A stretch of 61,092 nucleotides of DNA, from the NCBI GenBank assembly GCA_016873255.1, contig VGXR01000011.1:1-61092 (forward strand). Direction: 5' to 3'. Positions 23,783 through 32,839 of this stretch are shown here, one piece after another. Within the stretch, counting starts at the first letter, position 1; each line of letters opens with the position of its first letter. The stretch comes from Planctomycetota bacterium (GTDB taxonomy: Bacteria > Planctomycetota > Phycisphaerae > Phycisphaerales > SM1A02). Below the pieces are notes generated by a model. It was not told the DNA's origin. It saw nothing but the letters and a program-made list of their open reading frames with translations, and ran no database searches. Made by a program: the position numbers and the translations under genes.

Positions 23783-26700
23783 GTGAACGAGCACGACACG
23801 CGACGCGACTCACCCGAACCCGACGCATCGGCTCACCGGCCGCGACGCCTCGGCAGGCGCATCGGCGTGGCGCTCGCGACCGTGCTCGTGCTCACGGCGA
23901 CCATCGCGGTGCTTGCGCCCATGCTCGTCAGCTGGGGCCTGTTCCGCGGCACGATCATCTCCGCAGTCGGCGATCGCGTGAACGGCACGGTGTCGATTGC
24001 ATCGCTGCGCGTCGGGTGGAGCGGCCCGCTCGTCGTCGATGGCCTGGTGATCGACGACCAGGCCGGCGGCACGAAGTTGAGCGTCAGCGCGACCCTCGAG
24101 CAGGGACTCTGGACGCTGCTCACCTCCGGCATCGAGCGCATCGACGCCCGCGTCTCCGGCTCCGTGCGCACGCGCCGCGAGCCCGATGGCACCCTCACCG
24201 TCACCCGACTCGCGAAGCAGGTTCCGTCGCCCGCTCCCACCGCGCCGGCTTCGCCCGCGGCGCCCTCCAACACGGGCCTCCCCGCCGGCATGCGATCGCT
24301 GGCGCTTGCGATCGGCCCGTTCGACTTCGAGGCGGTCAATGCGGATGGCAGCACGGAGACCGCGGTGCGCGGCCTCGCAGGATCGGTCGCCGTGGCCGCG
24401 GGCGGCGAGACCGCGGTGAAGCTCTCCGGCAAGAGCGAGTACCAGGGAACGGGCGGCTCCTTCGACCTGTCGGCGTCCTTCCCGGGCCTGCTTGCCGCCG
24501 ATGGTTCCCTTTCGCTTGCCAACTCGGGCGCCGATGTCTCCCTGCGCGCGAAGGACCTTGCCTTCGATGCGCAGGGAATCACGCTGCGCGTCCCTGATGC
24601 GACCGTCTCGATGCGCGCCAAGGCGCTGACCGGGCGCGTCGACCTCGCCGCAGACGCCGCCGTCGCGTGTGACGGCGAGGCGCCGGCCTCGGTGAAGGCG
24701 AACGTGGCCGTCGACCGCCTGCTTGCCGCCGACGGTGCATTCGTGCTCGACCTCTCCGCGATCCATGGTTCGGTGGCGGTGAAGGACCTGCCGACCCGGC
24801 CCTTCGAGCGCTTCGCCGCCGGTGCACTGCGCAATGTCGACGGCTCGCCTGCCCTCGTGCTGGCGCGCGATGTCGGCCGCACGGTGGCGTTCGAGGCCCG
24901 TTTCGCCGATGCATCGGGCGGCGACCTCTCGATCGCGCTCCGGTCCGATTCCGTCGCGCTCTCGGCCGCCGGATCGGTCGACCCCGCGACGCGTGCGGCG
25001 AGCTTCCGCACGGTCGAGGCAAACGCTTCCATCGCCCCGCAGCTCCTTGCGGCCGTCGGGCTCGAGGTGTCGGCGCCCTCGCGCCTCGAACTTCGCGCGA
25101 GCGACGTGTCGATCCCGGCTGCGTCGGCGGACGGGTCATTCCCGGTCGATGCCCTGCGCGCGTCCGCCGAGCTGTCGGTCTCGCTCGCGGGCCTGCGCGT
25201 CCCGGGCCCCGAAGGCCCGGTGGCGCTCGACCTGCGCGGCATCCGCGGCGCGCTTCGTGCAGCGCCGGTCGGCGCCGGCATCGAGGGCACGGTCGACGTG
25301 ACCGGCAGCGACCCCAAGGCCGCGCCGTCGCGGATCGCGCTTCGCGTTCGCCGCGGCGGCCCCTACGGCGCCAACGGCTCGCTCACGGCAACCGCCATCC
25401 CCACCTCGCTCATCCGGCCCTTCCTGCCGAGGTCGCTGCCCGTCGACCCGGCGCGCGACATCGGAGCGTCGATCGACCGCTTCGAGGCATCGCTTGGCGA
25501 TGCATCGCCGGCCGCCTTCACCGTGAAGCTCGAGGCGCCGTTCGCGAAGGCCGACCTCCGCGGCACGGTCTCCGCGGACGGAGCGCTGACGCTCGCCGGG
25601 CCAGGCTCCATGCAACTCTCGCCGGTGAACCGCGGGCTGCTTGCGGCCCTCGGCGTGGACGCCGACGCGGGCGTGTCCGCAGGGGTCACCGTTCGCCGGC
25701 TGGAACTTCCGCCCGCCGGGGCGTTCGATCCCTCGCGCATCGCCGCGGACGCGGACGTCGCGCTTCGGCCGTTCGCGCAGCCGCCCGTCGGCCTGACATT
25801 CGGTGCCGGTGACGGTGCACGCGTGATCCGCCTCCGCGAGGCGCGCGCCACGGTCACGACCGCGGGGCTCGGTTCGCAGCTCGACGCGTCCATCGCCCTT
25901 CGCACGGACCTCGCCGACCTCGACGCGACGCTCTCCGCGCAGTCGCTCGGCGACCTGTCGAAGGACGCGATCGACCGCGCGGCGCTCGCGCTCGAGGCGA
26001 AGGCCTCGCGCATCGCCGCCGCACGGATCGAAGCCGAGGTCCCTGCACTCAAGGGGCTTGCATCGGAGCTCGGCGGGGATACCTGGGACGCGAGCGTCCA
26101 GTACCGCGGATCGCTGCTCGAGGGCGATGCGGCGGTCGCCATCGAGTCGGGCCCGGCGCGCATGCAGGCGAAGGCCGCGCTCTCCAAGGCTGCGCTCGTT
26201 GCCGAGGCGACGGTCGCCACGGAACTGAAGGCAGGCAAGCCGCTCGAGGCGATGCTCGGCGATTCGGGGCTGGTGCTCGCAGCGCCCTCGCGCATCGACG
26301 TGAGCGTGCCATCGGTGCGCCTCGCACGCACGCTGCCATGGCAATTCGCCGCGCCAGAGTCCGCCAAGCTCTCGATCCGCTCGCCGAAGGTCGCGGTGCG
26401 GGAGGTGCCGGGCCTTGCGGGCGGCGTGGTGGCGGAGTCCCTTGCGCTCGATGCAGAGGTCACGCTGCCGCGGGGCGGCGCGCCGTCGGCGCGCGGAACG
26501 CTCGGTGCGACCGTCCTTGCCGCACGGACGGGCTCGCCGGCGCAGCCCCTCGGTGCGCTGCGATCGGCCTTCGAGTGGTCGGGTGCGGGCCCGAAGGAGC
26601 CCATGTCGTGGAAGGCCGATGCCGCGCTCGACGGGATCATGGCCGCCGGCGTCGCCGCGCTCGTTGACCTCGATGAGGCAGCACGGGCCGAGATCGGCGA

Positions 26701-28234
26701 TGGCGCGCGTCTTTCCGTGCGTGCGTCAAGCCTCTCGCCGGAAGGGGCGTCGTTCGAGCTCGACTCCACGCTCAAGCGCATGGCCGCGCGCCTGAAGGGC
26801 GAGTGGTCGGGCGGCGAGCTTCGCCTTGCCGACAGTTCCGTGGACCTGTCCCTGCCCGCGAAGCAGTCGTCGTCCATCCTCAATGCCGTGTTCCCGCAGG
26901 TGGATGGCCCTGGCGGCAAGAAGGTGCCGGCGTGGAAGTCCGTCGACCCGGTGGCGGTCCGCGCGACGATCGCATCGCTTCGCCTGAAGCCCGGCTCGGC
27001 TCCCGGGGCCGCGGTGCTGCGCGCCGAGGTCCGCCCGTTCGCGATGACGTCGGCGGCCGGCGAGCGAGTGTCCGTCGACGTGATCTCCGCGAACGTCGAC
27101 GCCCCGTCCGCGCAGCGTCCCGCGGCCGTGTCGGCGCAGCTCGCCTTGTCCGGAGCGGCAAGCGCGAAGGTCTCGGTCTCGCTCGATGCCAAGGTCTCGT
27201 CGTGGACTGCCGCCGATGGCACCTTCAGCGCCGACGCCATCCGCGTGGACGGGGGGCTCTCGTGCCAGCAGGCCTCGACGCGCGTGCTTGGCGCGGTGCT
27301 CGGCCTCGGCAGCGAGCTCGAGGATGCGCTCGGCCCGGACCTCACGGTCTCGCTGAAGGCGGTGTCGAAGGGCCCCGGGCTCGGCAGCGGATCGCTCTCG
27401 GTCGCCAGTCGCTTCGTGAACATGGAGGCTCCGCAGGTGACGCTCCGGCAGGGCATGGTCTCGCTCGGGAAGGACGCTCCGGCCGTCCTCGACTTCGTCC
27501 CGTCGCCGCCGCTCCGCGAGCGCTACCTGACCAGGGTGAACCCCATCCTCGGCTCCATCACCCTTGCCCCCGGCAAGAAGCCGTTCCGCCTCACGGTGGA
27601 CGCGCTCGGCTACCCGCTTGACGGGAACCTCGCGAGGCTGTCGGCCGACTTCCGCCTCGACGTCGGCGAAGTGCTGGTGGAGCGCGGCGGGCAGAACCAG
27701 CTGCTCGACCAGCTTGCCGTCTTCGTGGACCAGGCGAAGGTGCCGAAGTCCGTGGAGGCGATGGTCGGGCCGCTGGCGGTGACCGTCCGCAAGGGCCAGC
27801 TTCGCTACCAGGACTTCTTCGTGCGCTTCGAGCGCGTCGGCGCCGGCTGGAAGACGTCGCTCAAGTCGACCGGCGACGTCGACCTCGCGCAGAAGCCGCC
27901 CTTCGCGCGTGCCATCACCGTGGCCTACCCGATCGGCAGCATCGCACGGGAGGGTGCGGCCGCCATCCCCGTGAAGAAGGTGGGAGGCGCGGTGACGAAC
28001 GTGCTGTCCATCATGTCGCTTGGCCTGGGCCAGGGAACGCTGCTGCGCCTCACCGTCAGCGGCCCGCTCGGCGACGTCAACGGCAAGCCCACGAAGCTCA
28101 AGGAGGAGTGGGACGTGGAGTTCGACGGGAAGGAGTCGGAGAAGGCCTTCGACCGCGCCATGGATGCCGTCGGAAAGGGCATCCAGAAGGGGCTCGAGGA
28201 CCTCTTCGGCGGGAACAAGGCGCCGAAGAAGTGA
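23783..28234 (+). CDS. Giant AsmA/TamB-like envelope protein
   Basis: A 1483-residue protein with one N-terminal membrane anchor (about residues 28-50, VALATVLVLTATIAVLAPML). A long periplasmic part of repeating short beta strands follows, rich in Ala, Ser and Asp. It begins, as AsmA-family proteins do, with a segment of the GTVSIASLRVGWSGPLVVDGL kind. The C-terminal part (from about residue 1290) contains FRLTVDALGYPLDGNLARL, then YQDFFVRFERVGAGW and an IMSLGLGQGTLLRLTVSGPLG stretch like the AsmA C-terminal domain. Such proteins bridge the periplasm and move lipids between membranes. That role here is inference from architecture. GTG start; no signal for cleavage. Confidence 0.78.
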   Translation: MNEHDTRRDSPEPDASAHRPRRLGRRIGVALATVLVLTATIAVLAPMLVSWGLFRGTIISAVGDRVNGTVSIASLRVGWSGPLVVDGLVIDDQAGGTKLSVSATLEQGLWTLLTSGIERIDARVSGSVRTRREPDGTLTVTRLAKQVPSPAPTAPASPAAPSNTGLPAGMRSLALAIGPFDFEAVNADGSTETAVRGLAGSVAVAAGGETAVKLSGKSEYQGTGGSFDLSASFPGLLAADGSLSLANSGADVSLRAKDLAFDAQGITLRVPDATVSMRAKALTGRVDLAADAAVACDGEAPASVKANVAVDRLLAADGAFVLDLSAIHGSVAVKDLPTRPFERFAAGALRNVDGSPALVLARDVGRTVAFEARFADASGGDLSIALRSDSVALSAAGSVDPATRAASFRTVEANASIAPQLLAAVGLEVSAPSRLELRASDVSIPAASADGSFPVDALRASAELSVSLAGLRVPGPEGPVALDLRGIRGALRAAPVGAGIEGTVDVTGSDPKAAPSRIALRVRRGGPYGANGSLTATAIPTSLIRPFLPRSLPVDPARDIGASIDRFEASLGDASPAAFTVKLEAPFAKADLRGTVSADGALTLAGPGSMQLSPVNRGLLAALGVDADAGVSAGVTVRRLELPPAGAFDPSRIAADADVALRPFAQPPVGLTFGAGDGARVIRLREARATVTTAGLGSQLDASIALRTDLADLDATLSAQSLGDLSKDAIDRAALALEAKASRIAAARIEAEVPALKGLASELGGDTWDASVQYRGSLLEGDAAVAIESGPARMQAKAALSKAALVAEATVATELKAGKPLEAMLGDSGLVLAAPSRIDVSVPSVRLARTLPWQFAAPESAKLSIRSPKVAVREVPGLAGGVVAESLALDAEVTLPRGGAPSARGTLGATVLAARTGSPAQPLGALRSAFEWSGAGPKEPMSWKADAALDGIMAAGVAALVDLDEAARAEIGDGARLSVRASSLSPEGASFELDSTLKRMAARLKGEWSGGELRLADSSVDLSLPAKQSSSILNAVFPQVDGPGGKKVPAWKSVDPVAVRATIASLRLKPGSAPGAAVLRAEVRPFAMTSAAGERVSVDVISANVDAPSAQRPAAVSAQLALSGAASAKVSVSLDAKVSSWTAADGTFSADAIRVDGGLSCQQASTRVLGAVLGLGSELEDALGPDLTVSLKAVSKGPGLGSGSLSVASRFVNMEAPQVTLRQGMVSLGKDAPAVLDFVPSPPLRERYLTRVNPILGSITLAPGKKPFRLTVDALGYPLDGNLARLSADFRLDVGEVLVERGGQNQLLDQLAVFVDQAKVPKSVEAMVGPLAVTVRKGQLRYQDFFVRFERVGAGWKTSLKSTGDVDLAQKPPFARAITVAYPIGSIAREGAAAIPVKKVGGAVTNVLSIMSLGLGQGTLLRLTVSGPLGDVNGKPTKLKEEWDVEFDGKESEKAFDRAMDAVGKGIQKGLEDLFGGNKAPKK

Positions 28235-28276
28235 TGTCCGCGGCCGGCGGTGGTGCGAATGGCGGGTGCTCCGCCG

Positions 28277-29434
28277 TCAGGGGCGCGGGCCATTGAGCAT
28301 GCGCCCGATCCACGTGGGCCGCACCGCGAACGCGTAGGCCACGAGCAGCACGCCCGTGGTCGCCGCCACGATGAAGGCGAACTTGGCGAGCGCGCCGACG
28401 GGTGATGCGGACACCGCCCATTGCAGGAGGAGCACCAGCGGCAGGTGCGCCACGTACAACCAGTAGGACGAGTCTGCCATCCAGCGCATCCACGGGCGCT
28501 CCGCGTGAAGGAACCGCGCCGCGGCCCCGACCAGCCCCAGGCACATGCACCATGCGTAGGTCGCCCCGAGCACGAGACCGGCGATCCGGCGCACGCCCGG
28601 ATCCGGAAAGAGCTGCTCCGCCTCCGGCGCAAGCCCCGCGACGGCTGCGGCCGGCAGGAAGACGACCACGGCCACCGCGAGCCACGCCCACCATCCGCGG
28701 CCGATGCCGCGCATGGCCCCCGGCATCGACGCGACCATCGCGCCGAACACGAAGAACGCGCCGTAGTACGCAAGCACGTGCGGCATCGGCAGCACGCCCG
28801 CGGACAGGTCGGCGGCGATGCTCGGCACCGTTCCCCATCGGCCCATCGGCGCCGTGAGGATGGCCGTCAGCGGCACCAGCCACAGCATGCAGAGCGGCGT
28901 GCGCACGAGCACTCCGGGAACGCGCAACCAAGGCACTCGCCGCGCCAACCACCACGCAGCGACGAACGCCGGGGCCAGCCAGCACAGGAACCACAGGAAC
29001 CACAGGTGGCTGAGCACCGGGAACACGAAGAGCCAGGCGATCCACGGCACGGGCGCAAGGGCCTCGCCAAGCTCGCGCGTCGCCCGCCCGTCGGACACGA
29101 ACCAGATGGCGCCCCACGTGGCCGGCAGCACCGTCAGGCACGCCAGCGCGAGCGGCAGCGCGATGCGTCGCGCACGGTTGGCCATGAAGCCGCTCGCTCC
29201 CCGGTGGCGCAGCAGCCCCGCGGAGAAGTAGCCGCTCAGCAGGAAGAAGAGCTGCATCCGGAACCCGTGCGCCGCGGCCACGAGCAGCCCCGGCGCCTTG
29301 CTCGCGTGCACGTCCTTCGCCGGCCAGTCCCCGTCGGTGAACGAGAGCGCCGCGTGCAGCGCGACGCCGAGGAGCATCGCGAATGCCCGGAGCGCATCGA
29401 CATGATGCAGGCGCTCGTGCGGAGCGTGCGTCAT
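28277..29434 (-). CDS. Acyltransferase family 3 membrane protein
   Basis: A 385-residue integral membrane acyltransferase with about ten helices. It opens with RLHHVDALRAFAMLLGVALHA, the family's catalytic histidine region, followed by GFRMQLFFLLSGYFSAGLLRHRG and the basic FMANRARRIALPL, all typical of the OafA/MdoC group that acylates sugars on the cell surface. HLWFLWFLCWL in the middle and SSYWLYVAHLPLVLLLQW near the C-terminus also fit. It starts 16 bases after the nuoI stop and is probably cotranscribed, an association with no obvious functional link. The acceptor is unknown. Confidence 0.85.
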   Translation of the reverse strand: MTHAPHERLHHVDALRAFAMLLGVALHAALSFTDGDWPAKDVHASKAPGLLVAAAHGFRMQLFFLLSGYFSAGLLRHRGASGFMANRARRIALPLALACLTVLPATWGAIWFVSDGRATRELGEALAPVPWIAWLFVFPVLSHLWFLWFLCWLAPAFVAAWWLARRVPWLRVPGVLVRTPLCMLWLVPLTAILTAPMGRWGTVPSIAADLSAGVLPMPHVLAYYGAFFVFGAMVASMPGAMRGIGRGWWAWLAVAVVVFLPAAAVAGLAPEAEQLFPDPGVRRIAGLVLGATYAWCMCLGLVGAAARFLHAERPWMRWMADSSYWLYVAHLPLVLLLQWAVSASPVGALAKFAFIVAATTGVLLVAYAFAVRPTWIGRMLNGPRP

Positions 29435-29450
29435 GTCGGGCCGGCCCGGC

Positions 29451-30008
29451 TCACATCGGCTTGTCGGCGATGGTCCTGTCGTACATCTCGAGGAGCTTCA
29501 CCTTGTCGAAGATCATCTCCTGCCGGCTGAGGCCCGTGACGTCGTAGGTCGTCGTCAGCTCGATGGCGTCGACGGGGCACGCCTCCTCGCACATCCCGCA
29601 GTAGATGCAGCGGAGCTCGTCGATGTCGAACTGCTTCGGGTACTTCTCGCGGTCGGGCCACGGGCTCTCGTCGGCGACGATGTGGATGCAGTGCGCGGGG
29701 CACGCCGTCTGGCACATGAAGCACGCGACGCAGCGGACGCGGCCGTCCTCGTCCTTGTTCAGGCGGTGCACGCCGCGGAAGTACGGCTTGTACATGCCGC
29801 CCTCCTCCACGTCGCGCTGCTCGCGGCGCTGCTCGGGGTACTGGACCACCCAGAGGGTGTCCTTGTTGGACCCGTTGCGGCCGATGTTCTGGAAGCAGTG
29901 GCGGAGCGTGGTCCCGAGGCCCTTGAAGGCGTTGACCACGTAGAGGCTCTCGGTGCGGTTGAGCTTCTTCGGGGTGACGTCGAGGACCTCGTTGTCGCGG
30001 ATCGCCAT
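29451..30008 (-). CDS. nuoI: NADH-quinone oxidoreductase subunit I
   Basis: A 185-residue peripheral subunit of respiratory complex I that relays electrons through two [4Fe-4S] clusters. Both CxxCxxCxxxC motifs are intact: C93, C96, C99, C103 in CVACFMCQTAC and C134, C137, C140, C144 in CIYCGMCEEAC. The N-terminal region contains GLGTTLRHCFQNIG, the amphipathic segment that sits on the membrane arm. No other nuo gene is in the window, so this subunit is encoded apart from the rest, unless the main cluster carries a second copy. It is divergent from the ATP synthase cluster, with 46 bases between, each direction having a TANNNT box. Confidence 0.93.
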   Translation of the reverse strand: MAIRDNEVLDVTPKKLNRTESLYVVNAFKGLGTTLRHCFQNIGRNGSNKDTLWVVQYPEQRREQRDVEEGGMYKPYFRGVHRLNKDEDGRVRCVACFMCQTACPAHCIHIVADESPWPDREKYPKQFDIDELRCIYCGMCEEACPVDAIELTTTYDVTGLSRQEMIFDKVKLLEMYDRTIADKPM

Positions 30009-30017
30009 GAGTCCGCA

Positions 30018-30047
30018 AGTCTAGCCCGGCCGCGCCACGGGTAGATT
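30018..30047. promoter_or_regulatory. Divergent -10 boxes between nuoI and the atp cluster
   Basis: TAGACT on the minus strand (30023-30018) is nine bases before the nuoI ATG. TAGATT on the plus strand (30042-30047) is seven bases before the atpZ-like ATG. Two energy-metabolism units may share this 46-base control region. Confidence 0.45.
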
Positions 30048-30054
30048 GCCGGGG

Positions 30055-30330
30055 ATGCCCGACCCGCTCCGCCGCCTCGACCGCGCCCGCGAGAACCGCG
30101 AGCGCAGCATCGGCTGGCGCATGGCCGGGATCGGCATCCAGACCAGCTCCGAGGTGGCCGCGGGCGCGCTGCTGGGCATGGCGGTCGACTGGTGGCGGGG
30201 GCAGGGCACGACCGGCCTCCTCGTCGGAGGGATCGTGGGGATCATTGTGGGGATGACTTCGCTGCTGCGCGGGGCAGTCAAGCTGAACCGGGAGTTCGAC
30301 GCCGCCCGGCGCGGGGGCAAGGATGGCTGA
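30055..30330 (+). CDS. AtpZ/AtpI-type F0F1 assembly protein
   Basis: A 91-residue protein with two hydrophobic segments (WRMAGIGIQTSSEVAAGALLGM and the GLLVGGIVGIIVGMTSLL helix), separated by DWW, matching the AtpZ-type family found ahead of bacterial ATP synthase genes. These proteins help assemble the c-ring or carry magnesium. Start at 30055 is the only ATG near the TAGATT box; a TTG at 30046 is less likely. The stop overlaps the next gene's start by eight bases, and the gene heads the atp cluster. Confidence 0.75.
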   Translation: MPDPLRRLDRARENRERSIGWRMAGIGIQTSSEVAAGALLGMAVDWWRGQGTTGLLVGGIVGIIVGMTSLLRGAVKLNREFDAARRGGKDG

Positions 30331-30787
30331 CGACGGTCCCGGCGCCCCGGCCCCGGCCGGTCGCCCCAAGGAGCAGGAGATCGCGGTGCCGGCCCGCCCG
30401 GCGGCGACGGCCGTGGCCCTCGCGGCGGCGGCGTCCGCAGCGGCCGCGTTCGGGGCGCTCGTCCTCCTGACCGAGAATCCACCCGGCCGGGCGATGGCGA
30501 CCGCGGTCGGCGTCGCCGGATGTGCCGCAATCACCCTCGGCACGGGGTTCATTTTCTACGGGTCGCGGCCAAGGCCCGCCGGGGACGTCCAGACCCGGTG
30601 GATGGGCGCCACGGTGGCCCGGTTCATGGCGGTTCCTGCCTTGGGCCTTTCGATATACTTCTACCTCCCTTCGGGCGGCCAATTCGCCGTTTTGGCCACC
30701 GTCGGGACCTATCTGGCATGCCTCGCGGCCGAGACCGCGACCGTGGCCTGGATGGTGAACCGAAGCCTCGAACGACCCCGAACATGA
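30323..30787 (+). CDS. AtpI-like small membrane protein in atp operon
   Basis: A 154-residue protein with a Pro/Ala-rich N-terminal tail (residues 1-25) and four hydrophobic helices. It lies exactly where subunit I-related proteins are found, between AtpZ and AtpB. Sequence resemblance to AtpI is weak and I rely mainly on position, length and helix count. It overlaps the gene before by eight bases and the atpB start by ATGA (30784-30787), so the three are translationally coupled. Confidence 0.6.
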   Translation: MADDGPGAPAPAGRPKEQEIAVPARPAATAVALAAAASAAAAFGALVLLTENPPGRAMATAVGVAGCAAITLGTGFIFYGSRPRPAGDVQTRWMGATVARFMAVPALGLSIYFYLPSGGQFAVLATVGTYLACLAAETATVAWMVNRSLERPRT

Positions 30788-31785
30788 CCCTCCTCCTCGC
30801 CTCCGGCGCCGACCCCCTCGGGCACGTCCTCGACAAGAGCAGCGCTTTCAGCGGCGTGTTCGGCACGGACATCCCGCTCAGCGTCGTGTCGCTCGTGATC
30901 GGCGGCGTGATCGCCCTGGCGGGGCTCTTCTTTGCCGCCGGCCGCATCAGGACCGGCCCCGAGTCGCAGGGCCATCGGCGCTATGTCACCGAGGGGCGCC
31001 TCGCGCAGTTGGTCGAGGTGCTGGTGGACGGGCTCTACACGCAGATGCTCGAGCCGGTCATGGGCGCGCGCCTGGCGAAGACCTGGCTGCCCTTTCTGCT
31101 GTCGACCTTCTTCTTCGTGCTCACGCTCAACCTGATGGGGATGGTTCCGCTCATGGACATGCAGGAGATCCTGCACGCGTTCGGCGGCCACGCGCCCGAG
31201 GGCGAGCAGGCCGGCGCCGACGCCAAGCACGCGCTCATCTGGATCGGCGGCACCGCGACCGCGAGCCTCTCGGTCAACATCGGCCTCGCCGCGTGGGCGT
31301 TCCTCGCCATCCAGTGGCAGTCGATCCGCGAGCTCGGGGTCGGCGGCTGGCTCGAGCACCTGGCCGGCGGCAAGGAGCTCGTGCAGAACAAGGGCCTGTG
31401 GTTCGTGGTCCCGATCATCTTCCTGGTCGAGGTGCTGGGCCTGGTGATCAAGCCCGCGGCGCTCGCCATCCGTCTCTTCGCCAACATGGTGGGCGGCCAC
31501 ACGCTGATGGCCACGCTCATGCTGTTCGGCGCGATGGCCGCGACCCTGGGCGTCGCGGCGGTCAGCGGCATCTCGCTGGTCGCCGGCGTCGCCGCGGTCG
31601 CCATCAGCTTCATGGAACTCTTCGTCGCCTTCCTGCAGGCGTTCGTCTTCATGTTCCTCACGGCGGTGTTCATCTCGCAGATGGCCCACCATGACGAGCA
31701 CCACGACGAGGAACACGGGCACGGGGAGCACCATGGTTCGGAGAGCGCGGCGGCCCATTCGCCGGGTGCCGTGCACGGACACTGA
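30784..31785 (+). CDS. atpB: F0F1 ATP synthase subunit a
   Basis: A 333-residue membrane subunit that forms the proton half-channels. The essential arginine is R230 in KPAALAIRLFANMVGGH, and the later helix ISFMELFVAFLQAFVFMFLTAVFI is also characteristic. Five to six helices are visible, with LPFLLSTFFFVLTLNLMGMVP as the second. The C-terminal tail is extended and His/Glu-rich (HHDEHHDEEHGHGEHHG), unusual for the family and a possible metal-binding appendix. The ATG overlaps the previous stop. Confidence 0.95.
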   Translation: MTLLLASGADPLGHVLDKSSAFSGVFGTDIPLSVVSLVIGGVIALAGLFFAAGRIRTGPESQGHRRYVTEGRLAQLVEVLVDGLYTQMLEPVMGARLAKTWLPFLLSTFFFVLTLNLMGMVPLMDMQEILHAFGGHAPEGEQAGADAKHALIWIGGTATASLSVNIGLAAWAFLAIQWQSIRELGVGGWLEHLAGGKELVQNKGLWFVVPIIFLVEVLGLVIKPAALAIRLFANMVGGHTLMATLMLFGAMAATLGVAAVSGISLVAGVAAVAISFMELFVAFLQAFVFMFLTAVFISQMAHHDEHHDEEHGHGEHHGSESAAAHSPGAVHGH

Positions 31786-31884
31786 ACCAGGGCCGGAGAC
31801 CCCACCCTCCCCCGCGCGCGCGTGGATGCGCGGGACATGCATGAACCGGCGCGCCACGGCGCCAGGACACCAACGGAGACACAC

Positions 31885-32193
31885 ATGAACAAGATCACGA
31901 CCCTCGCCGTCATCGCCGCCGCCTCGCTGGCCAGCACCACGCTCGCAGCCGACGGCGCAGTGGGCGACTACAAGGGCATGGGCGTCGGCATCGGCGCCGG
32001 CATCGTCGGCGGCCTCGCCGTCCTCGGCGCCGGCCTCGGCATCGGCAAGATCGGCGCCTCGGCCAACGAGAGCACCGCCCGCCAGCCCGAGATGGGCGGC
32101 CGCATCTTCACGAACATGATCCTGACCGCGGCGCTCGTCGAGGGCGTCGCGCTGTTCGCGGTCGTCGTGTCGCTGCTCGGCATCAACAAGTGA
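31885..32193 (+). CDS. atpE: F0F1 ATP synthase subunit c with signal-like N-terminus
   Basis: A 102-residue subunit of the rotary ring. Residues 1-22 (MNKITTLAVIAAASLASTTL, then AA) look like a cleavable export signal, followed by the normal two-helix hairpin. The Gly-rich helix 1 contains GIGAGIVGGLAVLGAGLGIG, the loop is ARQPEMGG, and helix 2 carries the ion-binding glutamate E86 in LTAALVEGVALFAVV. Residues after the glutamate (GVA) lack the Ser/Thr seen in sodium-binding rings, so proton use is likelier. Bacterial c subunits are usually about 70-90 residues; the excess is the N-terminal leader. Confidence 0.94.
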   Translation: MNKITTLAVIAAASLASTTLAADGAVGDYKGMGVGIGAGIVGGLAVLGAGLGIGKIGASANESTARQPEMGGRIFTNMILTAALVEGVALFAVVVSLLGINK

Positions 32194-32229
32194 GTTGATC
32201 CCGGGCGGACCGACCGGTCCGATCCACCA

Positions 32230-32259
32230 GGGTTCCCGTCCCGGAAGGGGCGGGAACCC
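32230..32259 (+). terminator. Stable hairpin between atpE and atpF
   Basis: GGGTTCCCGTCCC, loop GGAA, GGGGCGGGAACCC: 13 pairs including one wobble, with no T run behind it. It may attenuate or protect the upstream mRNA, so that the c subunit is made in excess over the subunits encoded downstream. Confidence 0.65.
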
Positions 32260-32301
32260 ATTCACGAGCCCGCCGCAGCGGGCAGCAACCAGGAGTCCCG
32301 A

Positions 32302-32832
32302 ATGAACCTCCCGATCCTCGCCGCCGACGGCGCCGCCAACCCGGTCTCCTTCCAGGCCCTCCCCGCCATCACGGCCTTCGTGGTGTTCGGCGTGGTCCTC
32401 TTCGTGCTGGCCAAGTTCGTGTGGCCCACGATCGCCAAGGGCCTCGACGACCGCAACCACAAGATCGTCTCCGAGATCAAGGCCGCCGAGGACGCCCGCG
32501 CCGCCGCGAAGGCCGCGCAGGCGGAGTTCGAGAAGAGCCTGGCGAGCGCCCGCGAGGAGGCCGCCAACATGATCAAGCAGGCCCGCGCCGACGCGCAGCG
32601 CGTCGCCGACGAGCTGAAGGCCCGCAACGACCAGGAGCTCGCCGAGAAGGTCGCGCGCGCCAACGCCGACATCGAGGCCGCGCGCAAGTCCGCGGTCGCC
32701 GAGCTGCAGGCGCAGTCCGCCGCGCTGGCCACGGAGATCGCCGGGAAGATCCTGCGCCGGCAGGTGAACGACCAGGACAACCAGCGCCTCGTCCAGGAGT
32801 CGCTCAAGGAGCTGGCCACGAGCCGGCGCTGA
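32302..32832 (+). CDS. atpF: F0F1 ATP synthase subunit b
   Basis: A 176-residue stator subunit: one membrane helix (about residues 21-43, PAITAFVVFGVVLFVLAKFV), then a long charged coiled coil (residues 50-160, with repeated AAEDARAAAKAAQAEFE-type heptads) and a short C-terminal part that meets the delta subunit. Length is normal. It follows atpE after 108 bases that hold a hairpin and precedes atpH by seven bases. Confidence 0.95.
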   Translation: MNLPILAADGAANPVSFQALPAITAFVVFGVVLFVLAKFVWPTIAKGLDDRNHKIVSEIKAAEDARAAAKAAQAEFEKSLASAREEAANMIKQARADAQRVADELKARNDQELAEKVARANADIEAARKSAVAELQAQSAALATEIAGKILRRQVNDQDNQRLVQESLKELATSRR

Positions 32833-32839
32833 GGACCCG

